A stretch of 64,000 nucleotides of DNA from JAFALK01 sp042701975 (GCA_042701975.1 CP170561.1:62001-126000); one strand, 5' to 3'. Positions 24,764 to 34,615 are shown, counted from the stretch's first letter. Made by a program: numbers and translations. Notes: generated from the letters alone by a model not told the origin.

Positions 24764-27700
24764 TCACAGGCCCAGGGTGTACTCCAGCGTCAGGCGGATG
24801 GAGCTCGGCGACTGGCGGCTCGTGATCTGGCCATAGGTCGCGTTCACGATGCCGACGTCGTCGGTGTCATGCACGTCGCCCTTGCGGGTGGCGGTCTGCG
24901 TGTTGAACACGTTGAACCAGTCGGCCTTGACGCTCAGGCCCTTGATGAAGCTGGGCTTGAAGGTGAGGTTCAGGTCCAGCTGCGTGGTCCAGGGCAGACG
25001 GCCGCCGGTGCCGCGCGGGGCAGCCACGCCATTGCAGTAGAAGTAGGCGGCGCCATAGCTCATGTCCGGATCCCAATCCGTGTTCCCGCCGGGGTAGTTA
25101 CCCATGCAGCTGCGCGGCGCGCCTGACACCACCTGCAGGTTGGCACCGACCAAGAAGTCCGGATGCACTTGCGCGAAGCCGTAGGCCTTGAACGCATGGC
25201 GATGGTCGTTGGCGAGGTAACCATAGGAGTGATACATCAGCTCCTTGTGGTCGTCGCTCACCGTCAGGCCCACGTCGCCGCCGCCGACCGAGTCGGTCTG
25301 GCCTTCCTGGTTGCCCTTGCTGTAGGAGAGCGTGTAGGTCAGCTTGCCGTACCAGCCGTTGCTGTAGGGATGCTCAGCGAACAGATTGAGCGCCTTGTAG
25401 GTGCGGTTCGGGCGCGGCGTGCCCCATTCGTCCGCCTTGATGTCCACGCGGCGGAAGCCCGCGCCGTCGCCGAAGTCGACGAGCATGCTGTTGTCGCGAC
25501 CCGGATTGGTGATGGCGCAGCCGAAGCCGGCGTAGTTGTCCGTGTTCACGCCGTTCTTGGCCGCCCAGGCTTCGATCGGACGCTGATCGCAGTTGTCGTC
25601 CAGCGTGTCGTTCAGCCGGCGGTACTGCAGGCCGGCGCCGACGTTGAGCTGCTTGGAATACGCATGCTCCACGCCCAGGGCGAACTCATCCTGCGAGAAG
25701 GGCTTGAGCTTGATGGCCACGAGCGAACGCGGATCGGGCGTCTGGCCGTAGAAGTTGCCCTGAGAGAAGGGCTTGCTGATGGCGTGCAGGCCCGTCGGTG
25801 CGCCGGTGGTGGGATCGACGCCGGTGTAGGTGTAGTACGTGTTCGTCGACAGCAGGCCGGTGGCGATGTTGCTCGAGAGGCTGGACGGCACCGGCAGGTG
25901 ATAACGGCCTGCATTGGCGTACAGCTTGGTGCCGCTGTGGCCGTCCAGGTCCCAGCTGGCGGCGATGCGCGGGGCGATCATGTTGCGCTGGGAAATCAGC
26001 TCGCGGCCGAAGCTGTCCTCGTTGGTGAACTGCTCGCGGCGCAGGCCCAGGTCCAGCAGCAGGCGCGGCGTGACCTGCCAGCGATCCTGGATGTACTGGG
26101 CCGACTGCACGCTCTTCGGATGCGCGAGCTTGCGGTTGAAGCTCTGCGCCACGTAGTAGCCCTGGGCGCCATAGCCGCCGCCCTGGGCCGGCGATTCGTC
26201 AAAACCGGGGTTCTTCTGGTTCGGATTGTTCACGTGGCCATAGACCCAGCTCGAACCACCGGCCAGGTCGGTACCGACCACCGAAGCCACGTGCATCAGG
26301 TCAACACCGCCGCGCAGGCTGTGCGTGCCGAGCTGGTATTCCAGGTCAACACGGCCGCCCTTCTGGCTGTCGCCCGAGCCCGGAGCCGGCAGCTGGCCCG
26401 TCACGGTCTGCGGGTTGACGTAGTTGACGCCGGGAACTTGCGTCGTCGGGCCCGAGCTCGTCTGGGCCAGCGAGGCGTCATAGCCGTAGGGCGTGCGCGA
26501 ATGCGTGGTGCGCGAATCGCCGTACAGCGCGGTCAGCGTCAGCTTGTCGGTGAGGTAGCCCGTGTACTTGACGATGTTGAGCTTGTTGCCCGGCGTGCAG
26601 AAACTGTTGTTGGGGCAGTAGTTGACCCGCGTCTCGCCCTTGTTGCCCGGCGTGTAGGTCGTGCGCAGCGTGCTGTAGTCGTAGTCAAAGCCCTGCGACT
26701 GCGCCGTCGTGCGGTCGAACATGCCGGTGTACTCAAGGTGGTGGTCCGCGCTGAGGTTGTAGTCCAGCTTGAGCAGATAGCGCTCCACCTTGGTATTGGA
26801 GACGCTCCATCCCGTCGGTGTCTTGCCCGGATTTGCAGACGGCCCGGAGGTGGGCGTGGCACCGATGGATTCGGAGTTGGAGCGCGTCTGCTCCAGGGCC
26901 ACGAACGCGAACAGCTTGTCCTTGATGATCGGACCGCTGGCGTAGGCGCCGTAGACCTTGCTCGTGCTGGTGTTGTCGTTGTTCCAGTACTGCAGCTTGC
27001 CGTCGGTAAGCGGGTTGGTGCCGGTGTTCGGGTAGTAGGTGTTGGCCGGCTTGCCGCGCAGCGTGGCGGGGCTGTAGGAGACCTTGCCGCCCACTTCCCA
27101 CTTGTTGCCACCGCTGCGGGTGGTCACGTTGATCACGCCGCCGGTCGAGCGGCCGAACTCGGCGCCGTAGCCGCCGGTGAGCACCTGCATATTGCCGATG
27201 GAGCCGAAGGGCAGCTCGGACGAGCCGACCTGCGTGAGGATGTTCGTGACCGGGAAGCCGTTCACGTAGAACGCGTTCTCGGAGGCGCCGGAGCCGCCGA
27301 TCTGCGGGGCGTTGCCGTACTGGCCGTTGGTGTTGCGGGTCACGCCGGGCGTGAGCTGCACGACCGACATCACGTCGTTGGCCACCGGCAGCGCCTTCAG
27401 CTCGGAAGCCGTGAAGGTCGTGCCGTTGTTGGTGCTGGAGACGTCGATGCGCTTGGCCGTGCCGACGATGGTGACCTTCTCCAGCTGGTTGCCGCCACTG
27501 GTGTTCTCGAAGGTGGCTTCCGTGCCGCTGCCGATACGGGCTTCGATCTCCAGGCTGGCTTCGGTGCCGCCGTTGCGCACCAGGCGCACGCGGTAGCGAC
27601 CCGGCGGCATCGAGTTGGCCAGGTAGTGGCCCTTGGCGTCGGGCGTGACGCTGCGCTGCACGCCGGTGTCGATGTTCTCCAGCACGATGGTGGCGCCGCT

Positions 27701-27847
27701 GGCCGCAGCAGGCACGTCACCGTAGATCGTCGTCGTGGCGTTGGACTGCGCCCAGGCGCCGGGCGCCGCAGCCATCAGGCTCAGGGCCGACAGCACGGCC
27801 AGCGTGCAGCTCTTCAGCGGGCTGGGGGGACGGGAAATGTGCTCCAT
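24764..27847 (-). CDS. TonB-dependent receptor, Oar-like with carboxypeptidase-regulatory N-domain
   Basis: A 1027-residue outer-membrane receptor. A signal peptide ends near APGAWAQ. Residues of about 38-115 form a carboxypeptidase-regulatory-like beta domain (ATIVLENIDTGVQRSVTPDA), then come a plug domain (VMSVVQLTPGVTRNTNGQYG, STGGVINVTTRSGGNKW) and a large beta-barrel ending in LTLEYTLGL. This is the Oar/OmpA-like TonB receptor type used for large ligands, including oligosaccharides. Gene order with a second receptor, two lectin-like proteins and a GH109 enzyme makes it a candidate importer of GalNAc-containing oligosaccharides. The ligand is inferred from context only. Confidence 0.88.
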   Translation of the reverse strand: MEHISRPPSPLKSCTLAVLSALSLMAAAPGAWAQSNATTTIYGDVPAAASGATIVLENIDTGVQRSVTPDAKGHYLANSMPPGRYRVRLVRNGGTEASLEIEARIGSGTEATFENTSGGNQLEKVTIVGTAKRIDVSSTNNGTTFTASELKALPVANDVMSVVQLTPGVTRNTNGQYGNAPQIGGSGASENAFYVNGFPVTNILTQVGSSELPFGSIGNMQVLTGGYGAEFGRSTGGVINVTTRSGGNKWEVGGKVSYSPATLRGKPANTYYPNTGTNPLTDGKLQYWNNDNTSTSKVYGAYASGPIIKDKLFAFVALEQTRSNSESIGATPTSGPSANPGKTPTGWSVSNTKVERYLLKLDYNLSADHHLEYTGMFDRTTAQSQGFDYDYSTLRTTYTPGNKGETRVNYCPNNSFCTPGNKLNIVKYTGYLTDKLTLTALYGDSRTTHSRTPYGYDASLAQTSSGPTTQVPGVNYVNPQTVTGQLPAPGSGDSQKGGRVDLEYQLGTHSLRGGVDLMHVASVVGTDLAGGSSWVYGHVNNPNQKNPGFDESPAQGGGYGAQGYYVAQSFNRKLAHPKSVQSAQYIQDRWQVTPRLLLDLGLRREQFTNEDSFGRELISQRNMIAPRIAASWDLDGHSGTKLYANAGRYHLPVPSSLSSNIATGLLSTNTYYTYTGVDPTTGAPTGLHAISKPFSQGNFYGQTPDPRSLVAIKLKPFSQDEFALGVEHAYSKQLNVGAGLQYRRLNDTLDDNCDQRPIEAWAAKNGVNTDNYAGFGCAITNPGRDNSMLVDFGDGAGFRRVDIKADEWGTPRPNRTYKALNLFAEHPYSNGWYGKLTYTLSYSKGNQEGQTDSVGGGDVGLTVSDDHKELMYHSYGYLANDHRHAFKAYGFAQVHPDFLVGANLQVVSGAPRSCMGNYPGGNTDWDPDMSYGAAYFYCNGVAAPRGTGGRLPWTTQLDLNLTFKPSFIKGLSVKADWFNVFNTQTATRKGDVHDTDDVGIVNATYGQITSRQSPSSIRLTLEYTLGL

Positions 27848-27902
27848 CGCTTGGGTCCTTTTTGGGTATGTGTGTGAGTCGAGGGCGGGCGGCGTCCGGA
27901 GA

Positions 27903-30900
27903 TCACCAGAACTTGTAGCTGGCCGAGAGGCTGTAGCTGCGGCCGAACAGGTTCAGGCTGTGGTCGTAGCCCTCCCAGCCGTTCGGGTCGTAATACGGCA
28001 TGCGGTTGAAGACGTTCTTGACGGTCAGGCCCAGGTCCAGGCCCTTCATCGCCTTCCAGTTGAACGACAGGTTGGCCGTGTAGTGGGCCGGCGCGCCGTT
28101 GCACAGATTGGTCGGCATCGGCACGCCGCCGGCCATGCAGTTCTCGGGCGTGTTGTCGGTGTCGTAGGCGTCATAGGCCCACTTGGTCTTGCCCGTGTAG
28201 TTCACGAACAGGCTGGTGACGAAGTCGCGGTACGACCAGTCGGCATTGAAGGTGGCGCGCAGCTTGGGCGAGTTCCAGTAGCCGACGTAGTTGGGCGAGA
28301 AGCCCTCGCCGTCGTCGTAGTTGTAGATCTCGCGCTGGCGGATGGAGGTGGTGAGCCCCAGGCCCAGCTTGCCCCACGATCCCAGCGAGTGCTTGGAGCG
28401 CATGTCGATGTCGAAGCCGTCCACCAGGGTGCGGCCGCGGTTGAGGTAGCTGGTCGTCAGGCCCGCCAGATTGCCGACCGAGTAGCTCGGCAGCGTGGCC
28501 GGGCAGACCGCGGCGTTCGCGGCGTTGGCGCACATCGACTGCACGGCGGCGAGGTTGGCGCGGTCGGCGTCGGAGATCGCGAAGCGCACCGCGTCGGTCG
28601 TGCCGTTCAGCTCAGGGCCGTACTTGGCCACGAGCTGGCGGAAGCGCTCGCTCGGGTCCTGGCGGATGATCTCGTTGCGGCGGTAGATGAACCAGTAGTC
28701 GAGAGACAAGCTCACGTCCTTCCACGGCTGGAACACCACGCCGAGCGTGGAAATCTTGGCCGTCTCGGGCTTGAGGTTGGGGTTCGGCGGCGTCAGGCCG
28801 CCGACCGTGCGGCCGCAGTCCGCGTTGGTGAGGTTCTTGCCGAGGTCCACATCGGTGGTCGTGACCGACTTCTTCAGCAGCGTGGCGATGGCGTTGGTCT
28901 CGTTGCAGCGCAGGGTGTCCTGGATGCCGCCGAACTGCGCGTACACGCCGCCCACGCCGGCTTCGGCCAGGCTGGGGGCGCGGAAGCCTTCGGAGTAGGT
29001 GCCGCGCACCAGCAGCTCAGGCAGCGCGCGCCACTTCACGCCAATCTTGGGCGCCAGGTTGGCCGCGAAGTGCGGGTACTTGTCCAGGCGCGCCGCCAGG
29101 TTGGCTTCCAGCGTCTTGGTGATCGGCAGGATGGTTTCGCCGAACACCGCGCCCACCGTGCGCTGGCCGTCGAACCAGGAACCGCCCTGCTGCGTGATCA
29201 GGCCGTTGGCGGCGTCCGCGTTGCCAGGCGTGAAGAAGCTCTCGCGCATCAGGTTCACACCGACCGCCGCGCGCACTTCGCCGCCGGGCAGCGTGCCTAA
29301 AGCGCCTTCGACCTTGGCATCCCAGGTGATGAGCTTGGTCCAGGACTGGATGTCGAAGGTCGGGAAGGCCTCGCGGATCAGGGCCGCGTTGGATGCGTTG
29401 ATCACGCCGAACTGATAGGCCGGGTTGTCGGCGATGTAGGTGCGGCCGGTGACCGGATCGGTGGTGAACGGGCCGAAGGCCTTCTCGAAGCCCTTGATGT
29501 TGATGTTGGTCGTCTGGTAGAGCACCGAGTGGCTGCCGGCCACACTGAGCGCGCTCTCGAAATCCCAGTTGCCGAAGACCGTGCCGCGCACGCCGGCCAG
29601 GGCGCGGTAGTTGTTGTCGGTGTTGGTCTGGCCGAAGTGGCCGGTCGCGTCCTGCAAGAGGTAGCTCAGGCCGGCGGCGCCGCCCATCTTGGCGACCATG
29701 TCCGGATCGAGGTTGGCCTTCACGTAGACGTTGTTCGGGCCGAGCCAGGGCGTCTTGAAGGTGTTCAGCGTGGTGCCGGTGTTGCGCGAGTACCAGGCCG
29801 TCGGCGCGCCGGTGGTGGTGCTGAAGCTGCGCGGGCCGTTGTCGCCGTGCATGTCGATGTGGGTGTAGGCCACTTCGGCCCAGCCTTCCCAGTCGCCGTT
29901 GATCTTCAGCCGGCCGTTGACGTAGCCAGTCGTGCGCTTGGAGCTCGGGCCCGTGTCGAGCTGGTAGGGCAGCGTGTCCCAGACGCAGCTGGTGCCGCCG
30001 GAGGCCGGAATCGCGGTCGGGCAGCCCTTGACCGCGCGGCGCACGATGGCGTTGTTGTTGGCCGCATCCACCACGAACAGCGTGCCCGGGTTCACCGTGC
30101 CGGGCTCGCTGCCGACGCCGATGCGCATGTTGGGGATGAAGTTCGGGTTGTTGACGTAGAAGTAGTCGGGCCGCTTGTCGTAGGTGTCGGCCAGCGCGAT
30201 GCGATCGCGCTTGTAGAGGTTCAGCGAGGCGTAGATGCTCCAGCCGTCGCGGTCCATGTCGCCCTTGCCCCAGAGCACACTGCCCTGGTGCTCGCCATAG
30301 GCCTTCACGTTGGAAGACCAGTCGGTGCTGGCCTGCACTTCGAGACCGTTGTAGCCCTTCTTCGTGATCACGTTGATCACGCCGGCCACCGCGTCGGAGC
30401 CGTAGATCGCCGAGGCACCGTCGGTCAGCACTTCCATGCGCTCGATGGCGGCGGCCGGGATGGCGTCGATGTTCACGAACATCGTCTGAAAGCCCATCGG
30501 CGCGCCGTAGTACGAGAGGCGGCGGCCGTTCAGCAGCACCAGCGTGCCCTGTGCACCCAGGCCACGCAGATTGGCCGAGGAAGCGCCATCAGAACCCGTG
30601 AACATCGAGCGGAAGTCCTGCTGCTGCGCCGGGCGGGCGGCAGGCAGGTTGTCCAGCACCTGCATCAACGTGCGCGCGCCCATGTTCTCGATCTGCTTGG
30701 CATCGATGATCTGCACCGGAGACGCGGTCTCGTTGTTGATGCGCTTGATGCTCGAACCCGTCACTTCCACCTTCTCGAGCTTGGCCGTGTCTTCGGCTGC
30801 CACGGTCTGCGCCTGTGCGGACAGGGCTGCCAGCAAGCTCAGCGCCGAGGTGATGGCCAGGGTGCTGGCTTTGAGGCGGCCGGGCATGCGGCCGGGTGAA

Positions 30901-30917
30901 TGGACGGGTTTCTGCAT
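27903..30917 (-). CDS. TonB-dependent receptor, probable GalNAc-glycan importer
   Basis: A 1004-residue outer-membrane receptor. A signal peptide ends near LSAQAQ; a TonB-box region with KLEKVEVTGSS follows. The plug has SPVQIIDAKQIENMG, LRGLGAQGTLVLLNGRR and DGASAIYGSDAVAGVINVIT, and the barrel ends in SLSASYKFW with the terminal aromatic residue needed for assembly. It belongs to the type used for oligosaccharides in Proteobacteria rather than a siderophore type, but the ligand cannot be read from sequence. It lies between the GH31 gene (32 bp upstream) and the Oar-like receptor (55 bp downstream) on the same strand. Confidence 0.88.
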   Translation of the reverse strand: MQKPVHSPGRMPGRLKASTLAITSALSLLAALSAQAQTVAAEDTAKLEKVEVTGSSIKRINNETASPVQIIDAKQIENMGARTLMQVLDNLPAARPAQQQDFRSMFTGSDGASSANLRGLGAQGTLVLLNGRRLSYYGAPMGFQTMFVNIDAIPAAAIERMEVLTDGASAIYGSDAVAGVINVITKKGYNGLEVQASTDWSSNVKAYGEHQGSVLWGKGDMDRDGWSIYASLNLYKRDRIALADTYDKRPDYFYVNNPNFIPNMRIGVGSEPGTVNPGTLFVVDAANNNAIVRRAVKGCPTAIPASGGTSCVWDTLPYQLDTGPSSKRTTGYVNGRLKINGDWEGWAEVAYTHIDMHGDNGPRSFSTTTGAPTAWYSRNTGTTLNTFKTPWLGPNNVYVKANLDPDMVAKMGGAAGLSYLLQDATGHFGQTNTDNNYRALAGVRGTVFGNWDFESALSVAGSHSVLYQTTNINIKGFEKAFGPFTTDPVTGRTYIADNPAYQFGVINASNAALIREAFPTFDIQSWTKLITWDAKVEGALGTLPGGEVRAAVGVNLMRESFFTPGNADAANGLITQQGGSWFDGQRTVGAVFGETILPITKTLEANLAARLDKYPHFAANLAPKIGVKWRALPELLVRGTYSEGFRAPSLAEAGVGGVYAQFGGIQDTLRCNETNAIATLLKKSVTTTDVDLGKNLTNADCGRTVGGLTPPNPNLKPETAKISTLGVVFQPWKDVSLSLDYWFIYRRNEIIRQDPSERFRQLVAKYGPELNGTTDAVRFAISDADRANLAAVQSMCANAANAAVCPATLPSYSVGNLAGLTTSYLNRGRTLVDGFDIDMRSKHSLGSWGKLGLGLTTSIRQREIYNYDDGEGFSPNYVGYWNSPKLRATFNADWSYRDFVTSLFVNYTGKTKWAYDAYDTDNTPENCMAGGVPMPTNLCNGAPAHYTANLSFNWKAMKGLDLGLTVKNVFNRMPYYDPNGWEGYDHSLNLFGRSYSLSASYKFW

Positions 30918-30934
30918 GATCTTGTTCTCCTCGG

Positions 30935-30959
30935 GTTCTTTCGTTTTTTTCAGGGTTGG
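30935..30959 (+). promoter_or_regulatory. Possible AgaR-like operator before the first TonB-dependent receptor gene
   Basis: The short gap between the GH31 stop and the receptor start contains CTTTCGTTTTTTTC on the plus strand. This shares the TTTCGTTT core with the stronger candidate operators at 34.4-34.6 kb. The match is partial and the run of seven Ts weakens it. Confidence 0.3.
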
Positions 30960-33900
30960 ACGGAGGCGCGATCGCCCTCCATCCCGATCAGGGAAGCGTT
31001 GGCCCAGTTGCCGCAGACGCCGGCCGGCTTGGTGCCTTGCGCGCCGAGCGTGCGCAGGCTGATCTGCGAGAGACCGCGCACGTCGATCTCGGGCTTGACC
31101 ACGCCGGGCGCCTTCACGAAGCCGCTGTCGTAGAGCAGGCGATCACCGCTCCAGACCTGGAACTGCAGGCCGCCGGCGTTTCGGCAGGAGTCGTCCACGC
31201 CGAGGTCGGCGCGCAGCAGCTGCCAGTCGCCTTCGAGCCTGAAATCCACGCGGCCTTGCGCGCCCATGCCGAGGCCCTTGCGGAACAGCAGGCCGTTCAT
31301 GCGCATCTCGCGGGCGGCGCCCTGCGGCTTGTCATGTCCGATGGTCTTGGGCAGTGCGCCCAGGTCCGACAGATAGCGCTGCTCCTCGGACTTGGCCTCC
31401 GGGCGGGACTCGAGCACGCGGAATTCCGACAGCGTGATCGGGCCCACGTCGACAGGCTGCTGCGCATTGAAGGCCTTGGCCGGTGCCGCTCCTTGAGCGG
31501 CGGTGACCATCGGGTCCACGGTGCTGGCGCTGTCGCCATCCGGGTTCTGTGTGCTCAGCACGCGGAAGCGCAGCAGGCGGCCGGCTTGCGGCTTGGTGAA
31601 GTTGATGCGCTGTGCGCCCTGCTGCAGCTTGAGCTGGCCACGTTGCACCGGCTGGCCCCAGTCGCCCATGTTGTCGGCGATGTAGACCTCGTAGTCGCGG
31701 ATCTGGCCGTGCTGCCAGTGCTGATCGGTGCGCGGCGCGACCTGCAGGCCGGCGATCAGGCGGCGCTCGGAGAAGCCCAGCACCCATTCATGCGGACCGG
31801 CCTTGACGCGCTGGTCGCGCAGCGTGCGGAACCAGGCGCCGGACTTTTCACCGGACTTCGAAGCCAGCGCGTTCTCCAGCGGGAAGCCGGGCTCCTCGGC
31901 CGGACGGTTCATCACGACGATGGCATCGGCCGGCAGTTCGGGGCCGAGTTGGGGCGCGCTCGGGAAGGTGTCGTCCGCGGTCGGCGCCGCCTGCACGCCG
32001 CGCAGCTCGAAGCTGCGCGCCTTGCGGATGTCAGCCTTGGCGGCCTTCACATGGATCGTGCCCTGGCGGTCGTTCGCGTCGAAGAACCAGCCTTGCGCGG
32101 CGGCTTCAAACGCTGCCGCATCGGCGAGCTGGGGCAAGGCCTGACCGTCCACTTCGACGGCATCGGGCGCACGGCGGCTCAGCACGCGCAGCGCATAGCC
32201 GCGCTGGGCCAGCTGGCCGGCGTACTCGCCGCCCACGGGCTCGATCTGCACGCGAAGTTGAACGCCTTGCAGTTGCATCGCGATGCGCTGCTGGCTGAAG
32301 GCTCCGCCCTGGTACTTGCGCGTCAGGCCGTCGTCTTCATAGAGCGTGAACTCGGAAGCACCTTGCGGGTAGAGATCGAGCGTGAGCAGGTCCACCGGCT
32401 TCTGGCCGTCGAACAGCATCTCGGGCTGCATCGGCAGGATGGCGCCGGCACGCACGAAGACGGGCAGCTTGTCGAGCGTGACCTGTTGGTCGATGTCACG
32501 GCCGGCGGCACCGGCGCTCAGCTGGCGGCCGTCCCAATAGTCGATCCAGCGGCCCTCGGGCAGATGGATGCTCTTGCGCCAGCCCTGGCTCGCGGCCTGG
32601 CTGCGGTAGACCGGGGCCACGAGCAGCTCGCGGCCGAGCAGGAACTGGTATTTGGCAGCTTCAGTGGCAGCCATCGGATCGTTCGGGTGATCCCACATCA
32701 GCCCGCGCACCAGCGGCGCGCCGGTGGCTTCAGCCTCCCGCGCCAGCGTGTACATGTAGGGCGTGAGGCGCAGCTTGAGCTTCAGGTACTTGCGGTTGAT
32801 GCTGCGGTAGGGTTCCTCGTACCACCACGGATGCTTGCGCGCGGCCGAGGCCCAACCCGACATGCCCATCAGCACCGGCGTGAAGGTCTTCCATTGCAGG
32901 TCGCGGGTGAAGGTCTCGGGGCTGCCGCCGAAGATGGCGTCCACGTCGCCGCTGGCATAGGCCTGGCCCGAGAGGCCCGAGCCGATCAGCGTGGGCACGT
33001 GCCAGCGGATGTAGTCCCAGCTGCTGCTCTGGTCGCCGGTCCAAGTCACGGCATAGCGCTGCGTGCCGGCCCAGCCCATCACGGTCCAAAGGAAGGGCCG
33101 CGCGTCGGAGTTGTTCAGGATGCCGTCGTAGGCGGCCTTGTTGGCGTCCAGCGAGAACTGGTAGCCCTTGCCCGTCCAGGCGACGTCGAGCTTTTGCGCG
33201 CGGGTGCCGGCCGTGCCGACTTCCCACTTGATCTTGTCCACGCCGTTCTCGGTCCACAGGCCGGTGCGAAAGCCGTAGCTCTTCAGGCCTTCGACCACCT
33301 TGGGCAGGTCGGTGTAGCCGCAGCCGTAGCCGTCGTTGGGCAGGATCCAGCCGCCGGGCATGTCGTGCTCGCGGTACTTCTTGGCCACGCTGTCGATCAC
33401 GTCGGGCGTCTTGCCGGTCGGGCCGTCGGTCCAGCCCTTGGGCACGGTGCCGGGCTTCTTGACGTTGTCACCGTCGTTGTAGCAATCGGCATCGCCGTAC
33501 TCGAGCGCCCAGCGCGGCAGCAGCTGCGCGCGCCCCGTCCACTCGGTGTAGCGGGCCAGCACATCATGGATGCTGCGGCCGACGAAGTAGTAGGCGTCAA
33601 AGCGACCCTCCTGGTGCGAGAGCGTGACCGAAGCCGGCTGGCGCAGGTCGTACGAGCCGTCACTCCAGGTGTTGCGCAGCATGCCCCAGCCGCGCGAGCT
33701 CATCAGGAAGGGCGCGGGGCTGGGCCGGTCGCCCTCTTCCCAGCCGCCGGAGTACGAGACCTCCAGCTGGCGGCCCTTGAACTCGAAGCGGCCGTTCTGC
33801 TGGCCGCCGCCGTAGAAGCGCTCGGCCTTGTCGCTCGACAGCGTCTGGACCGCCAGCTTGTCCGCCAGATCCAGCGGCTCCAGCTCGCGCCACAGCGGTT

Positions 33901-34321
33901 CCGTCTCACCCGCGCGGTAGAGCGTGAAGCGCAGCGGCTTCTTGTCGATGCGCAGGCGCAGCGCGCGGGTGGTGATGAGCCAGTGATCGGCCTGCTCTTC
34001 CAGCTTGGCTTCCACCTTGGCATCGGCCTTGCCGACCACGATGGCGGCAGCCTTGTCATCGGCGCCCGTCAACGGCCCCTTGGCACTGGCCCACAGGCGC
34101 AGCACATCGGCGCGCGGCAGGCTGATGCGGATCAGGGCGCCGCTTTCGGTCTTGAGATTCCATGCGGTACCGGCGGTGGCCGCCTCGGCACCTTCGATCG
34201 CCTTCAGCTCGCGGGCATTGCCCACCGGCGCAGCCTGGACCACCTGAGCCAGATGGGCAGAGACCAGGGCAGCGCAGGCGATGGCCAGCGGCAGACGGAA
34301 GTTTGAATATGAAACTTTCAT
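30950..34321 (-). CDS. GH31 glycosidase with C-terminal carbohydrate-binding modules, likely alpha-N-acetylgalactosaminidase
   Basis: A 1123-residue secreted enzyme. The signal peptide is residues 1-30, a GH31 N-terminal beta domain about 40-255, and the catalytic barrel about 265-600 with the probable nucleophile Asp379 (KLDVAW) and acid/base Asp430 (WTGDQ). A C-terminal GH31 beta domain follows, then an F5/8-type region (about 810-970) and an NPCBM module (about 985-1120, FRKGLGMGAQGRVDFRL and DDSCRNAGGLQFQVWSG). NPCBM modules often bind galactose-type sugars. GH31 includes alpha-glucosidases and xylosidases, but a subfamily (GH31_18) cleaves alpha-GalNAc, and the divergent aga operon points there. 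The start at 34321 opens the signal peptide. Confidence 0.82.
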   Translation of the reverse strand: MKVSYSNFRLPLAIACAALVSAHLAQVVQAAPVGNARELKAIEGAEAATAGTAWNLKTESGALIRISLPRADVLRLWASAKGPLTGADDKAAAIVVGKADAKVEAKLEEQADHWLITTRALRLRIDKKPLRFTLYRAGETEPLWRELEPLDLADKLAVQTLSSDKAERFYGGGQQNGRFEFKGRQLEVSYSGGWEEGDRPSPAPFLMSSRGWGMLRNTWSDGSYDLRQPASVTLSHQEGRFDAYYFVGRSIHDVLARYTEWTGRAQLLPRWALEYGDADCYNDGDNVKKPGTVPKGWTDGPTGKTPDVIDSVAKKYREHDMPGGWILPNDGYGCGYTDLPKVVEGLKSYGFRTGLWTENGVDKIKWEVGTAGTRAQKLDVAWTGKGYQFSLDANKAAYDGILNNSDARPFLWTVMGWAGTQRYAVTWTGDQSSSWDYIRWHVPTLIGSGLSGQAYASGDVDAIFGGSPETFTRDLQWKTFTPVLMGMSGWASAARKHPWWYEEPYRSINRKYLKLKLRLTPYMYTLAREAEATGAPLVRGLMWDHPNDPMAATEAAKYQFLLGRELLVAPVYRSQAASQGWRKSIHLPEGRWIDYWDGRQLSAGAAGRDIDQQVTLDKLPVFVRAGAILPMQPEMLFDGQKPVDLLTLDLYPQGASEFTLYEDDGLTRKYQGGAFSQQRIAMQLQGVQLRVQIEPVGGEYAGQLAQRGYALRVLSRRAPDAVEVDGQALPQLADAAAFEAAAQGWFFDANDRQGTIHVKAAKADIRKARSFELRGVQAAPTADDTFPSAPQLGPELPADAIVVMNRPAEEPGFPLENALASKSGEKSGAWFRTLRDQRVKAGPHEWVLGFSERRLIAGLQVAPRTDQHWQHGQIRDYEVYIADNMGDWGQPVQRGQLKLQQGAQRINFTKPQAGRLLRFRVLSTQNPDGDSASTVDPMVTAAQGAAPAKAFNAQQPVDVGPITLSEFRVLESRPEAKSEEQRYLSDLGALPKTIGHDKPQGAAREMRMNGLLFRKGLGMGAQGRVDFRLEGDWQLLRADLGVDDSCRNAGGLQFQVWSGDRLLYDSGFVKAPGVVKPEIDVRGLSQISLRTLGAQGTKPAGVCGNWANASLIGMEGDRASVQP

Positions 34322-34373
34322 GCTTGCGTTTTGCGTTTTCTTGGCAAAACTTTATGCATCGATTCACAACCGG

Positions 34374-34396
34374 TCAACGAAAACAAAACGAATTGA
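34374..34396 (-). promoter_or_regulatory. Candidate AgaR-type operator C (GH31 side)
   Basis: Read on the minus strand, the site contains ATTCGTTTTGTTTTCG, close to the core TTTCRTTTYRTTTY with one mismatch in the first TTTC. It overlaps a TTGACC hexamer that could be the -35 element for the GH31 gene, with TAAAGT 17 bp further on. A repressor bound here would block that promoter. Confidence 0.45.
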
Positions 34397-34445
34397 AGTC
34401 AAAAATACGAAAATCAGGTGAAAACCACTAGTCAATGCGCTCTTT

Positions 34446-34471
34446 TATCTTTCGTTTCATATCTCATTCGG
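34446..34471 (+). promoter_or_regulatory. Candidate AgaR-type operator A
   Basis: The plus strand reads CTTTCGTTTCATATCTC here, close to the core TTTCRTTTYRTTTY with one mismatch. It lies near the middle of the divergent region and could act on both arms. Confidence 0.5.
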
Positions 34472-34563
34472 TGATAAAACTTTCCTTCCAGTTGCGGATA
34501 TGCACAGATTCAGCGGCAAATTCCGAACAACTAGCGCATGCTCTGACCGTCATTTGTCCTCAA

Positions 34564-34589
34564 GTTCTTTCGTTGTCTTTCTTTTGTTG
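34564..34589 (+). promoter_or_regulatory. Candidate AgaR-type operator B at the agaS promoter
   Basis: The plus strand reads CTTTCGTTGTCTTTCTTTTG, again with the TTTCGTT core followed by T/C-rich repeats. It runs directly into the -35 hexamer of the agaS promoter (34587-34592), an ideal position for repression. Confidence 0.5.
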
Positions 34590-34615
34590 ACACCTCGAAA
34601 GTTAGAAGTTATGGT
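34587..34615 (+). promoter_or_regulatory. Sigma70-type promoter of agaS
   Basis: TTGACA at 34587-34592 matches the -35 consensus fully and is followed after 17 bp by TATGGT at 34610-34615 as the -10 element. The agaS start codon is 24 bases further on. Confidence 0.6.

Noticed and set aside
25163..27877. A plus-strand open frame of about 900 codons opposite the Oar-like receptor
   Set aside because: Same antisense effect; no homology-like motifs, while the minus strand encodes a complete TonB-dependent receptor.
30956..34306. A plus-strand open frame of over 1100 codons opposite the GH31 gene
   Set aside because: It mirrors the GH31 gene codon for codon in high-GC sequence, has no recognisable motifs and is full of His, Gln, Val and Ala as expected for an antisense frame.
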